A stretch of DNA of 64,000 nt from Parvibaculum sp036499025 (GCA_036499025.1 DASYEM010000021.1:1-64000); one strand, 5' to 3'; shown: positions 34,433 through 43,960, counted from the stretch's first letter. The notes: generated by a model not told the origin, from the letters alone. Translations and numbers: made by a program.

Positions 34433-36727
34433 ATGACGACAGTGGAACGGGTGGGCAGGACAAGCTGGGATAGCCGGCTCTGGGAGCTTATGTCTCGGCG
34501 GGGCTTCTCGGGTACGCTTGCCGTCGGACTGGTGATCGTTGCGATCCTGCTCGGCTCCTTCACCTACATGACCCTGACCGGGCTCACGCCACTGAAACCC
34601 GGTCGTGGTCTCGTCATTACGTTGCTGCTCGCCAATCTCACTATCGTCCTGATCCTCTTCGCGCTGATTTGCTGGCGTGTGGTGCGGATCATCATGGCGC
34701 GGGTCAGTGGCGCGGCGGGGGCGAAGCTCCACGCGCGCCTCGTCGCCATGTTCTCTATTGTCGCGGTCATGCCCGCCATCATCGTCGCGGTCTTCGCCGC
34801 CGTGACGCTCAACCGGGGGCTCGACGCCTGGTTCAGCCAGCGCACCCAGATCATTATCTCGAATGCCCAGACTGTGGCCGAAGCCTATCTCAGCGAGCAT
34901 CATCATGTGCTGCGGGGCGACGCGCTGGCTATGGCGACCGACCTCGACCGGGCGGCGCCTTATCTCTCATCCAACCCTGAGCGGTTTCAGGAGCTTGTCG
35001 GCACGCAAGCCGCGCTTCGCTCTCTGCCCGCCGCCTATCTGATCAACTCGCAAGGGCGCGTCCTGGCGCGGGCGAGCGTGGCGGGCATGCCCGCCATCGG
35101 GCTCCCGTCGCCCGAACAATTCGCCGCCGCCAACAAAGGCGAGGCAGTTCTCTTCACGGTGGATTCCGTCGATCAGATCAGGGCCTTGGTCAAACTGCCG
35201 TCGATTGACGACACCTATCTCTACGTCGCCAGACCGGTCGACGCCCGTGTCCTTGACCACCTCGCGCAAACGCGTGAGGCGGTGAACGAATATCAAAGCC
35301 TTGAGCAAAGGCGGATCACCTTTCAAGTGACATTCGCGCTCATCTACATCGCGGTGGCTCTTGTCACTTTGCTTGCCGCTGTCTGGCTCGGCCTGTGGGC
35401 GTCGAACCGGATCGTCGATCCCATCGGCAAGCTTGTCGAAGCGGCGGAGCGCGTCTCGGGTGGCGATCTGGGCGCGCGCGTAGAGCCGGGCGAAACCGGC
35501 GATGAGCTCGACGTGCTAAGCAGCGCTTTCAATCGCATGACGAGCCAGCTCGAAAGCCAGCGCAACGAACTCATCGAGGCGAACCACCAGCTCGACCAGC
35601 GGCGCCAGTTCACCGAAGCGGTGCTGTCCGGCGTCAGCGCGGGCGTGCTGGGTCTCGACAATGAAGGCATCATCAATCACGGCAACAGGGCGGCGCTGCG
35701 CTTTTTCGGCAAGGGCGAAGCCGCGCTGATGGGCCATGACGTTTCCGTCGCCATTCCCGAAATGGCCGACGTTGTCCGCGAAGCGCAGGGTCACCCGGAC
35801 CGCCGCGCGCAGAGCCAGATCGTGATCCAGCGGGAAGGGCGCGAACGCACCCTCAGCATCCGCGTGACCAGCGAAGTGACGGATTCCGGTCTTGGCGGTT
35901 TCGTGCTGACCTTCGACGACATCACAGAACTCGTGAGCGCGCAGCGCACGTCCGCCTGGGCCGATGTTGCGCGCCGTATCGCGCATGAAATCAAGAACCC
36001 GCTGACGCCGATCCAGCTTTCGGCGGAGCGTCTCCGGCGCAAATACAGCAAGGAAATTCTGACGGACCCCGAGGTCTTTCAGCAATGCACAGACACGATC
36101 ATCCGTCAGGTGAATGACATCGGCCGCATGGTGGACGAATTCTCGTCTTTCGCCCGGATGCCGTCCGCCGTGATGAAACCGATAGAGATCAACGAGGTCG
36201 TACGTCAGGCCGCTTTCCTTCAGCGTGTCGCGCATCCCGAGATCGAATATATTCTCGACTTGCCGCTGACGCCTGTCTGGCTTCAATGCGATGGGCGGCT
36301 CGTCAGTCAGGCGCTGACCAATATTCTGAAAAACGCGGCTGAGGCCATTCGCGGCCACGATGCGGCGGAGCATGGCCAGCCGGGCGCCAAGGAAGGCGAA
36401 CTTGGCCGCATCCTCGTCGCGCTGGACGAAGAGCCGGAATTCGTCGCCATCGAGGTGACGGATACGGGCTGCGGCTTGCCGCAGGTAAACCGGACAAGAT
36501 TGACGGAACCTTACATGACGACGCGCGCCAAGGGCACAGGCCTCGGGCTCGCCATCGTCAACAAGGTGATGGAAGACCACGGCGGCGCCTTGTCGCTGGA
36601 AGACGCGCCGGTGTCCGACGACTGGGAGAGCGGGGCACTTGTGCGCCTGACTTTCCCGCGCGTGCATCTGGATACGGTTGAGACGACACAGACGAACGAC
36701 GCAAACGAGGCAATGCATGGCATCTGA
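34433..36727 (+). CDS. ntrY: Membrane sensor kinase NtrY
   Basis: Inner-membrane kinase of the NtrYX pair (nitrogen, redox and envelope responses in alphaproteobacteria). 764 residues: three hydrophobic segments in the first 125 residues, a periplasmic/extracytoplasmic region (about 130-298), a further helix (about 299-323), HAMP (about 324-377), PAS (about 390-500), His518 in RRIAHEIKNPLTPIQLSAER, and ATPase motifs NILKNAAEAI, DTGCGLPQ and GTGLGLAIVNKV. The 245-base gap before it separates it from ntrC, so it may have its own promoter. Overlaps ntrX by 11 bases. Confidence 0.96.
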   Translation: MTTVERVGRTSWDSRLWELMSRRGFSGTLAVGLVIVAILLGSFTYMTLTGLTPLKPGRGLVITLLLANLTIVLILFALICWRVVRIIMARVSGAAGAKLHARLVAMFSIVAVMPAIIVAVFAAVTLNRGLDAWFSQRTQIIISNAQTVAEAYLSEHHHVLRGDALAMATDLDRAAPYLSSNPERFQELVGTQAALRSLPAAYLINSQGRVLARASVAGMPAIGLPSPEQFAAANKGEAVLFTVDSVDQIRALVKLPSIDDTYLYVARPVDARVLDHLAQTREAVNEYQSLEQRRITFQVTFALIYIAVALVTLLAAVWLGLWASNRIVDPIGKLVEAAERVSGGDLGARVEPGETGDELDVLSSAFNRMTSQLESQRNELIEANHQLDQRRQFTEAVLSGVSAGVLGLDNEGIINHGNRAALRFFGKGEAALMGHDVSVAIPEMADVVREAQGHPDRRAQSQIVIQREGRERTLSIRVTSEVTDSGLGGFVLTFDDITELVSAQRTSAWADVARRIAHEIKNPLTPIQLSAERLRRKYSKEILTDPEVFQQCTDTIIRQVNDIGRMVDEFSSFARMPSAVMKPIEINEVVRQAAFLQRVAHPEIEYILDLPLTPVWLQCDGRLVSQALTNILKNAAEAIRGHDAAEHGQPGAKEGELGRILVALDEEPEFVAIEVTDTGCGLPQVNRTRLTEPYMTTRAKGTGLGLAIVNKVMEDHGGALSLEDAPVSDDWESGALVRLTFPRVHLDTVETTQTNDANEAMHGI

Positions 36728-38111
36728 GATTCTGATCGTTGATGACGAAGCGGATATTCGGGAGCTCGTTGCGGGTATTCTGAACGACGAGGGCTATGAC
36801 ACGCGGGTCGCCGGCGATAGCGACGGCGCATTGACGGCCATTGAAGCGCGGCGTCCTGGCCTCGTCGTGCTCGACATCTGGCTTCAGGGCAGCCGTCTGG
36901 ACGGGCTGGAACTGCTCGACGTCATTCACGAGCGTCATCCCGATCTGCCGGTCGTCATCATCAGCGGCCACGGCAACGTCGAAACGGCCGTCTCCGCGAT
37001 TAAGAAGGGTGCTTACGACTTCATCGAGAAGCCGTTCAAGGCCGACCGCCTCATTCTCATCGTGCGCCGCGCGATGGAAGCCTATCGCCTGCGCCGCGAA
37101 AATACCGAGCTTCGCACGCGTATCGGCGACGACATGGTATTGGTCGGCATTTCGCCGGTCGTCGCGCATGTGCGCCAGACCATCGACAAGGTGGCGCCGA
37201 CGGGCAGCCGCGTTCTGATCACCGGGCCATCGGGCTCAGGCAAGGAAGTCGTCGCGCGCCTTCTGCATTCACGTTCGCGCCGCGCGGGTTATTCCTTCGT
37301 CGCCATCAATGCCGCGACCATGGCGCCCGAGCGCATGGAGACGGAGCTTTTCGGCACCGAAGCGACGACGACGGGGCCGCGCAAGGTCGGCGTCTTCGAG
37401 CAAGCGCATGGTGGCACGCTCTTTCTCGATGAAGTGGCCGAGATGCCGCTCGAGACACAGAGCAAGATCCTTCGCGTGCTCGTAGAGCAGACATTCGAGC
37501 GTGTCGGCGGTGGACCCAAAGTCAAAGTCGATGTCCGCGTCGTCTCATCGTCGAGCCGCGATCTCACCGACGAAATCAGCAAGGGCCGCTTCCGTGAGGA
37601 TCTGTTCCACCGCCTGAACGTCGTGCCCATTCAGGTGCCGCCGCTTTCGACGCGGCGCGAGGACATTCCGCTGCTGGTCGAACATTTCATGGGCCAGATT
37701 TCCAAGGCGACGGGCTTGCCGGCGCGGATCATTTCCGAAGATGCGATGGCGGCGCTTCAGGCGCATGACTGGCCGGGCAATATCCGCCAGCTCCGCAACA
37801 ATGTGGAACGGCTGTTGATCCTGACATCGGGCGACCCCGCCGGCATCGTCACAGCCGATATGCTGCCTGCCGAAGTCGGTTCGTCGGCGCAGATCACGGT
37901 CAACGGCGCGGGTGGCGAACACATCATGGCGTTGCCGCTTCGGGAAGCGCGCGAGACCTTCGAGCGCGAATATCTGATGGCGCAGATCAGCCGCTTCGGC
38001 GGCAATATTTCGCGCACGGCCGCCTTCATCGGCATGGAGCGTTCGGCGCTTCACCGCAAGCTCAAGTCGCTTGGCGTGGCGACGACGAGCCGGGCGGATG
38101 TCATCGCGTAA
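36717..38111 (+). CDS. ntrX: Response regulator NtrX, lacking the GAFTGA loop
   Basis: Partner of NtrY. 464 residues: receiver with Asp53 (VVLDIWLQG), AAA+ domain with Walker A TGPSGSGKEVVAR and Walker B GGTLFLDEVAEMP, and a C-terminal Fis-type helix-turn-helix (GGNISRTAAFIGMERSALHRKL). Where NtrC has GAFTGA, NtrX reads LFGTEATTTGPRKVGVF, so the sigma-54 contact loop is missing; this is known for NtrX of alphaproteobacteria and implies action independent of sigma-54. ATG at 36717 gives the family N-terminus. Confidence 0.96.
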   Translation: MASEILIVDDEADIRELVAGILNDEGYDTRVAGDSDGALTAIEARRPGLVVLDIWLQGSRLDGLELLDVIHERHPDLPVVIISGHGNVETAVSAIKKGAYDFIEKPFKADRLILIVRRAMEAYRLRRENTELRTRIGDDMVLVGISPVVAHVRQTIDKVAPTGSRVLITGPSGSGKEVVARLLHSRSRRAGYSFVAINAATMAPERMETELFGTEATTTGPRKVGVFEQAHGGTLFLDEVAEMPLETQSKILRVLVEQTFERVGGGPKVKVDVRVVSSSSRDLTDEISKGRFREDLFHRLNVVPIQVPPLSTRREDIPLLVEHFMGQISKATGLPARIISEDAMAALQAHDWPGNIRQLRNNVERLLILTSGDPAGIVTADMLPAEVGSSAQITVNGAGGEHIMALPLREARETFEREYLMAQISRFGGNISRTAAFIGMERSALHRKLKSLGVATTSRADVIA

Positions 38112-38120
38112 GGAGCCAGC

Positions 38121-38978
38121 TTGTCCCGCATCGCTTATGTGAATGGCAGCTATCTCCGCCATGCGGAGGCGAGCGTCCATATCGAAGATCGCGGCTATCA
38201 GTTTTCCGATGGCGTCTATGAAGTCTGCGGCGTGCGCGGCGGACAACTCATGGACGAGGATATGCATCTGGAGCGGCTTCAGCGCTCGCTGAAGGAGTTG
38301 CGGATCGCGATGCCCATGGCGCTGCCCGCGCTCCGGCATGTGTTGCGCGAAGTCGTGCGGCGAAACCGCATTCAGAACGGCATGGTCTATTTTCAGGTCA
38401 CGCGCGGCGTCGCGCCCCGCGACCACCCGTTTCCGCCTGCCGGCACGCGGCCTGCCATCGTCGTCACGGCGAAGCGCCTGAATGAAACGCGCGTCGCAGC
38501 CTCGGTCGAGAAGGGCGTCGCCGTCATCACCATGCCGGACCAGCGCTGGGCGCGGCGCGACATCAAGTCGGTCTCTCTGCTTGCCAATATCCTGGCCAAA
38601 CAAGCGGCGCGCGAAGTGGGTGCCTATGAGGCGTGGCTTGTCGATAAGGACGGGTTCGTCACGGAAGGGTCTTCGACCAATGCCTGGATCGTCGACAAGG
38701 ATGGCCGCGTCGTCACGCGGGCGCTGAGTTCCGATATTTTACCGGGCGTCACCCGCCGTGTGTTGCTCGAGGCCGCAAAACGGGAAGGCATCGAGATCGT
38801 GGAACGGCCCTTCACCGTGGAGGAAGCCCGGACCGCCCGCGAAGCGTTCATCAGCGCCTCATCGGCCATCATTATTCCGGTAGTTCGTATCGACGAAACA
38901 TCGATCGGAAATGGTGCGCCGGGTTCTGTCACCATGCGCTTGCGGCAGGCCTATGCGGCAAGCGGGCAGTTAAGCTGA
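38121..38978 (+). CDS. dat: D-amino acid aminotransferase (fold-type IV)
   Basis: PLP class IV aminotransferase, 285 residues, of the D-alanine/branched-chain group. Visible: YVNGSYLRHAEASVHIEDRG YQFSDGVYEV (split for length), the PLP lysine in WARRDIKSVSLLANILAKQ, and GSSTNAWIVDKDG. Annotated as D-amino acid transaminase by position next to ntrX and hfq in many alphaproteobacteria. TTG start with AAGGAG six bases upstream. The true substrate preference could also be a branched-chain amino acid. Confidence 0.88.
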   Translation: MSRIAYVNGSYLRHAEASVHIEDRGYQFSDGVYEVCGVRGGQLMDEDMHLERLQRSLKELRIAMPMALPALRHVLREVVRRNRIQNGMVYFQVTRGVAPRDHPFPPAGTRPAIVVTAKRLNETRVAASVEKGVAVITMPDQRWARRDIKSVSLLANILAKQAAREVGAYEAWLVDKDGFVTEGSSTNAWIVDKDGRVVTRALSSDILPGVTRRVLLEAAKREGIEIVERPFTVEEARTAREAFISASSAIIIPVVRIDETSIGNGAPGSVTMRLRQAYAASGQLS

Positions 38979-39167
38979 GGTTTCACGCCTCGAAGCTGTT
39001 CGCCCAAAGAAAAAAATGACCATAACGACGTATCGCGACGATTTCGCACTTGCAGCAATACATAAAAAGACCAGATTGTAGAGGAGCCGCACCTTTCGCT
39101 CCGCTGGGGCAGAGACAACATCATGAGGCTGGCCGGTGCGGCGAGCTGGCCCAACCCAATGCGACAA

Positions 39168-39182
39168 ATGGGGTTTACCCAT
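39168..39182 (+). promoter_or_regulatory. Hairpin over the hfq start codon
   Basis: ATGGG (39168-39172) and CCCAT (39178-39182) can pair around GTTTA, burying the first two bases of the hfq ATG. The same GGGTT (39171-39175) can pair instead with AACCC at 39153-39157, so two mutually exclusive folds are possible. Only a weak ribosome site (GGGG) is seen. Suggestive of translational control, unproven. Confidence 0.4.
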
Positions 39183-39423
39183 GAGTGAAAAGACCCACAA
39201 CTTGCAGGACACATTCCTGAACCACGTGCGCAAGCACAAGGTCAACCTCACCATCTTTTTGGTGAATGGCGTGAAGCTTCAGGGCGTCGTGACCTGGTTC
39301 GACAATTTTTGTGTATTGTTGCGCCGAGATGGCCACTCGCAATTGGTCTATAAGCACGCCATATCGACGATCATGCCCGCTTCGCCCGTCCAGCTTTTCG
39401 AGCCCGGTGGGGAAGAGGCCTGA
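39181..39423 (+). CDS. hfq: RNA chaperone Hfq
   Basis: Hexameric Sm-like protein pairing small RNAs with mRNAs. 80 residues: NLQDTFLNHVRKHKVNLTIF (Sm1), NGVKLQGVVTWFDNFCVLL, then the Sm2 motif QLVYKHAISTIMP. The ATG at 39181 is chosen over the in-frame ATG 15 codons upstream because it gives the usual MSEKTHNLQD start. Followed after 30 bases by hflX, the standard pair. Confidence 0.97.
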   Translation: MSEKTHNLQDTFLNHVRKHKVNLTIFLVNGVKLQGVVTWFDNFCVLLRRDGHSQLVYKHAISTIMPASPVQLFEPGGEEA

Positions 39424-39453
39424 AACGCTTCCTTTGAGTCGTGAGACCACCTT

Positions 39454-40836
39454 TTGAGCAATGAGACCGTAGTCGGACCTGCGCGCGACGCGACGCGAGC
39501 TTTCGTGCTTGTTCCCTGGCTGAAGTCTGCCGAGCATGACGCACGCCGTCAGGGCAAGCCGTTTCGCTCTCAGGAGGCGCGTCTCGAAGAGGCCGTCGGG
39601 CTTGCCGCAGCCATTCATCTTTCCATCGTCGGAACGGCCGTCGCGCCGCTCGCGGGCGTGCGCCCGGCGACATTGATTGGCGAAGGCAAGGTCGATGAGC
39701 TGAAGGGGCTTCTTGCGGAGTTGCAGGTCGAGCTTGTGATTGTCGATGGACATCTCTCGCCCGTCCAGCAACGCAATCTCGAAAAGGCCTGGAACCTCAA
39801 GATCCTCGACCGCACCGGGCTCATCCTCGAAATCTTCGGAGAGCGCGCCAATACGAAGGAAGGCTCGCTGCAGGTCGAGCTGGCGCATCTCAATTATCAG
39901 AAGAGCCGCCTTGTCCGCAGCTGGACCCATCTTGAGCGCCAGCGCGGCGGTTTCGGTTTTCTCGGCGGCCCGGGCGAAACGCAGATCGAAGCCGACAGGC
40001 GCGTCATTCAGGAGCGGATCGCGCGGATCGAAACCCAGCTCGACACCGTGAAGCGCACGCGCGAGCTGCATCGCAAGACGCGGCGCGAAGTGCCTTATCC
40101 CATCGTCGCGCTGGTGGGCTACACCAACGCCGGCAAATCGACGTTGTTCAATCGGCTGACAGAGGCAGGCGTCTTTGCGGAGAACCTGCTTTTCGCCACG
40201 CTCGATCCGACGATGCGCGCCGTCTCGCTGCCGAGCGGGCGGAAAATCATTTTATCGGACACAGTGGGTTTCATCTCCGACCTGCCGACCCATCTTGTCG
40301 CCGCCTTCCGCGCCACGCTCGAAGAAGTGCTGGAAGCTGAAGTCGTTCTTCACGTCCGCGACGCGGCACATGAGGAAAGTGAAATCCAGAAGTCGGATGT
40401 CGAAGCGGTTCTCGCGTCTCTCGGTTTGATGGGCGAGAAAGTCGAAGGCGTGCCGCGTCCGCTGGTCGAGGTGCTGAACAAGATCGACAGGCTTGATGAG
40501 GCGCATCACGAGGCGGTGGTCAACGCCGCTTTACGCGATACGATGACGGTGGCTCTCTCCGCGCTGACGGGCGAAGGCGTCGAGGACCTGCTCGCGCTTA
40601 TCGACAGTCTCATCATCGACAAAGGCATTCCGGTGCGCGTGACCCTGCGCGCCGACGAGGGCGAGGCGCTGGCCTGGTTCTACGAACACGGGCAGGTCCG
40701 CAAGCGCGATGCAAACGAAGACGGTTCGACGGCACTTGAAGTCAGTTTGCCGGAAGCCGAGATCGGGCGGTTGGAAAAGCGTTTCCCCGCGCTATACGCG
40801 CGCATTGCCGCCACAGCGCCCAAGGCTGCCGAATAA
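39454..40836 (+). CDS. hflX: Ribosome-rescue GTPase HflX
   Basis: GTPase that splits stalled ribosomes under heat or antibiotic stress. 460 residues: N-terminal HflX domain with LIGEGKVDELKGL and NLEKAWNLKILDRTGLILEIF, GTPase domain with G1 GYTNAGKSTLFNRL, DTVGFISDLPTHL and NKID. TTG start; an ATG in another frame at 39461 is not relevant. Stop shares one base with the next gene. Confidence 0.96.
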   Translation: MSNETVVGPARDATRAFVLVPWLKSAEHDARRQGKPFRSQEARLEEAVGLAAAIHLSIVGTAVAPLAGVRPATLIGEGKVDELKGLLAELQVELVIVDGHLSPVQQRNLEKAWNLKILDRTGLILEIFGERANTKEGSLQVELAHLNYQKSRLVRSWTHLERQRGGFGFLGGPGETQIEADRRVIQERIARIETQLDTVKRTRELHRKTRREVPYPIVALVGYTNAGKSTLFNRLTEAGVFAENLLFATLDPTMRAVSLPSGRKIILSDTVGFISDLPTHLVAAFRATLEEVLEAEVVLHVRDAAHEESEIQKSDVEAVLASLGLMGEKVEGVPRPLVEVLNKIDRLDEAHHEAVVNAALRDTMTVALSALTGEGVEDLLALIDSLIIDKGIPVRVTLRADEGEALAWFYEHGQVRKRDANEDGSTALEVSLPEAEIGRLEKRFPALYARIAATAPKAAE

Positions 40837-41657
40837 TGTCCGATCCGATGGAGGATGTCGCCGCGCTGATGCATGAGGTCGCGGCGCGCGAAATCCTGCC
40901 GCGTTTCCGCATGCTCAAAGACGGTGACATCGAGGAAAAATCCAAGGGCGATTACGTCACCATTGCCGACCGCGAAGCGGAACTGTGGCTCAGCCCACGC
41001 CTTCAGGCGCTCGTACCGGGCTCGATGGTATTGGGGGAGGAAGCCGCCGCCGCCGAGCCGAACAATCTGCTTCTCGCGCAGAGCGACACGCCGTTCTGGA
41101 CCGTCGATCCCATCGATGGCACTGGCAATTTCGTCGCGGGCCGCGAGACCTTCGGCGTCATGATCGCCTTCGTCGACAAGGGCAGGGTGCGCCGCAGCTG
41201 GATCTATCTCCCCGTTTCCGGCGATCTCGCCGTGGCGGAAGAGGGGTCCGGCGCTTTCTGGCATTCGGGCGGCAAGAGCAAGCGGCTGTCCGCAGGCCGC
41301 TCATCCGCCGATGTGGAGAAGATCACCGGCGCTTTCAATGTGCGTTTCATGGCCGAGGAGTGGCGCGACCGCGTCGAACTTTTCGCTGACACGGTGCCGC
41401 GCAAGTCGTCTTATCTTTGCTCGGCGTGGGACTATACCGGCCTTGCGCGCGGGCAGCATGATCTCGTCACCTATAACCGCATGATGCCGTGGGATCACGC
41501 ACCGGGGTCCCTCATCCTGCGCGAAGCAGGCGGCGTATTGCGCAGTCTGGACGAGAATATCGATTATCTGCCGGCGACCCTCGGCGCGCCTCATTTGGCC
41601 GCGCGCGATGAAGAGAGCTGGCAACGTTTCGCCGCTGCGATCCGCGCCACCGTCTAA
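40836..41657 (+). CDS. Inositol monophosphatase family phosphatase
   Basis: Mg-dependent phosphatase of 273 residues with the family metal sites: GEE in VLGEEAA, DPIDGTGNFVAG (motif A) and MPWDHAPGSLILREAGG (motif B). Candidates for the substrate are inositol phosphate, histidinol phosphate or another sugar phosphate; sequence does not decide. Coupled to hflX by a one-base overlap (TAATG). Ends three bases from mazG, convergent. Confidence 0.92.
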   Translation: MSDPMEDVAALMHEVAAREILPRFRMLKDGDIEEKSKGDYVTIADREAELWLSPRLQALVPGSMVLGEEAAAAEPNNLLLAQSDTPFWTVDPIDGTGNFVAGRETFGVMIAFVDKGRVRRSWIYLPVSGDLAVAEEGSGAFWHSGGKSKRLSAGRSSADVEKITGAFNVRFMAEEWRDRVELFADTVPRKSSYLCSAWDYTGLARGQHDLVTYNRMMPWDHAPGSLILREAGGVLRSLDENIDYLPATLGAPHLAARDEESWQRFAAAIRATV

Positions 41658-41659
41658 GC

Positions 41660-42478
41660 CTATTCGCGCTCCTCGCGCTTGGCTTCATTCCACATCGCAT
41701 CCATCTCCTCGAGATTTGACTGCAACGGCTCGCGGCCCTGAGCGGCGAGCATTTCCTCGATGCGTCCGAAGCGGCGGCGGAACTTTGCGTTGGCGCGGCG
41801 GAGCGCGGCCTCAGGATCGACCTTTAGATGTCGCGCGAGGTTTGCATAGACGAAAAGCATATCGCCCAACTCGTCTTCCAGCCGGTCATGGTCGCCACCC
41901 TTGGCGACTTCATGCGAAAGCTCCAGCATCTCTTCATTGAGCTTGTCGAGAACCTCCGCCGTGCTCGGCCAGTCGAAGCCGACTTGCGCGGCGCGGTTCT
42001 GAAGCTTGAGTGCGCGCGACAATGCGGGCATGGCGAGCGGCACATCGTCGAGCAGGCTCGCCTTTGCGGGCTTGCCCTTCGCAGCCTTTTCCTCGGCCTT
42101 GATCTCGTCCCAGCGTCCGGCGACGGTTCCCGCCGCGCGCGCCTCTTCATTGCCGAAGACATGCGGATGACGGCGGATCATTTTTTCGCAGATCGCGCGG
42201 ACCACGTCTTCAAATTGAAAGGAGCCCGCCTCCTGCGCCATCTGCGCGTGAAAGACGACCTGCAATAATAGATCGCCCAGCTCGTCGCGCAGGTCATCCA
42301 TATCGCCGCTCTCGATCGCGTCCGCGACCTCATAGGCTTCTTCGATCGTATAGGGCGCGATGGTCGCGAAGTTTTGCTCGAGGTCCCACGGGCAGCCGCC
42401 ATCCGGCGAGCGCAGCTTCGCCATGATCTTCAGCAACGCGTCGATACGCGTCAGATTGTCCGGGATGTCGGCGTTCAG
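41660..42478 (-). CDS. mazG: Nucleoside triphosphate pyrophosphohydrolase MazG
   Basis: Hydrolyses NTPs/dNTPs and helps clear (p)ppGpp effects and damaged nucleotides. About 272 residues: GGCPWDLEQNFATIAPYTIE and the metal motif EEAYEVADAI...DDLRDELGDLLLQV, repeated in a second half-domain (LELSHEVAKGGDHDRLEDELGD MLFV). Homology with E. coli MazG (NQIDRLLTIMxRLRDPExGCPW) continues upstream of the first ATG and TTG; the best start is a CTG at 42478-42476 with GAGGAGG five bases before it. Cotranscribed with the symporter gene, 21 bases upstream. Confidence 0.93.
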   Translation of the reverse strand: MNADIPDNLTRIDALLKIMAKLRSPDGGCPWDLEQNFATIAPYTIEEAYEVADAIESGDMDDLRDELGDLLLQVVFHAQMAQEAGSFQFEDVVRAICEKMIRRHPHVFGNEEARAAGTVAGRWDEIKAEEKAAKGKPAKASLLDDVPLAMPALSRALKLQNRAAQVGFDWPSTAEVLDKLNEEMLELSHEVAKGGDHDRLEDELGDMLFVYANLARHLKVDPEAALRRANAKFRRRFGRIEEMLAAQGREPLQSNLEEMDAMWNEAKREERE

Positions 42479-42499
42479 CGGAGCCTCCTCAGTCGCGTG

Positions 42500-43942
42500 T
42501 CATTCCGCCGGGTTGTCAGCCAGACCGCCTGCCGCGCCGCCCGATACGACGGCCGCCGCCGCTTCCGTCGCGGTGTGTTCGCCATGCGCGGCATCGCGTT
42601 CGGCAAGCTGGCGGCGAATATCTTCCTGCGCTTCTCGGTCGAGAGGGAATTTCCACATGACCCAGGCCGCCGCGAGCATGAAGAGCGATGGCAGCACCAC
42701 GTAAAGCGCGGCCAGCTGGTTCAGCGCTTCGGGTGTGTTGCCGCCCGATGGCTTGAAGCCGATGAGATCGAGGATCGGGTAGGTGATGCCGACCGCCAGC
42801 GCGCTGCCGACTTTGCCAGTGAGGCTCAGCAGCGAGAAATAAAGCCCCGTGCGCTGCTGTCCGGTTTCAAGATTGTCGTAATCCGTCACGTCGGCCATCA
42901 CCGAGCGCAGCAGGAACGAGCCCGCGCCGTAGGCGAGGCCGTAAAGTGTGAAACCGAGGAATAGCCACCAGAATTCACCGCGCGGAAACAGCAACACAAG
43001 CGGCAGAACGATGGCGCCATAGACCATGGCGATGGAGAGCGCGCGATGCTTGCCGAACTTGTGCGCGACCTTGATCCAGAAGGGCACGCCTACAAAGCCC
43101 GCGACGAAATAGATAAGCAGCAGCAGGCTCGCCGAATGAGCAAGCCCGAAGACCTGAGCCGTGAAGAAGATATAGAGCGCACCGGTGATGCTCGGCGCGA
43201 TGGCGACCAGAAGATCCGCGATCAGCATCCGCTGCAAAACCTTGTTGCGGATAATGATGCTCCAGGCTTCGGCGAAGGGAACATGATGCGTCGGCTGCAC
43301 ATGCTTGCGTTCGCCCACCGCCCACACGGCAAGGCCGATGGTGATCGGCAGAAGGATGATGATGAACCAGCCCATTGCCGACATTTTCAGGAAGCCGTCG
43401 CCGTGCCCGCCTGCCGCATTCTCGATGATGGCGGGTAGCGTCAGCACGGTGAACATGCCGAAGATCAACGCGAATTCGCGCGCACCCTGAATGGTCGAGC
43501 GCTCATTGTAGTCGGAAGAAAGCTCCGCGCCCCAGGACATATGCGTGATGGAGCTCAGCGAATAACCGCAATAGACAAGGAAGAGAACGACGGTCAGATA
43601 GACGGCGCCGACGCCGTGGGCAGGCATGAAAAGCAGATAGCAGGACGCCATCAGCAGCGGCACGGAAATCACCAGCCAATGCCGCCTGCGGCCCCAGCGC
43701 GCCGGAAACTTGTCGGTGAAGACGCCGACCAGCGGATCGACAAGCACATCGCCGAGCCGCACGAGCATGAAAATCATGCCGACCAGCGTGAGGCTCAAGC
43801 CAACATCCTGCGAATAGAAAGCCGGCAGATAGACAACGAGTGGAAGGCCGAGTGCCGAAATCGGAATGGAGGGAAGGCTGAAAGCTCCAACCTGTAGTTT
43901 CGATACGCGTTTCTCAGCCATGTAGGTCGCACTCCCGCTCAT
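42500..43942 (-). CDS. MFS transporter of the glycoside-pentoside-hexuronide (GPH/MelB-like) group
   Basis: About 12 transmembrane helices in 480 residues. The GPH pattern DPLVGVFTDKFPARWGRRRH follows helix 2, with SWGAELSSDYNERSTIQGAR in the middle and GSFLLRSVMADVTDYDNLETGQQRTGLYFSL later. These proteins are cation-coupled sugar symporters; the solute is unknown and no sugar-catabolic genes are near. ATG at 43942 or 43921 (the latter has GGGAG ten bases upstream). A 12-bp palindrome lies in the upstream region. Confidence 0.88.
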   Translation of the reverse strand: MSGSATYMAEKRVSKLQVGAFSLPSIPISALGLPLVVYLPAFYSQDVGLSLTLVGMIFMLVRLGDVLVDPLVGVFTDKFPARWGRRRHWLVISVPLLMASCYLLFMPAHGVGAVYLTVVLFLVYCGYSLSSITHMSWGAELSSDYNERSTIQGAREFALIFGMFTVLTLPAIIENAAGGHGDGFLKMSAMGWFIIILLPITIGLAVWAVGERKHVQPTHHVPFAEAWSIIIRNKVLQRMLIADLLVAIAPSITGALYIFFTAQVFGLAHSASLLLLIYFVAGFVGVPFWIKVAHKFGKHRALSIAMVYGAIVLPLVLLFPRGEFWWLFLGFTLYGLAYGAGSFLLRSVMADVTDYDNLETGQQRTGLYFSLLSLTGKVGSALAVGITYPILDLIGFKPSGGNTPEALNQLAALYVVLPSLFMLAAAWVMWKFPLDREAQEDIRRQLAERDAAHGEHTATEAAAAVVSGGAAGGLADNPAE

Positions 43943-43960
43943 GCCGGTCTCGTGCCGACT

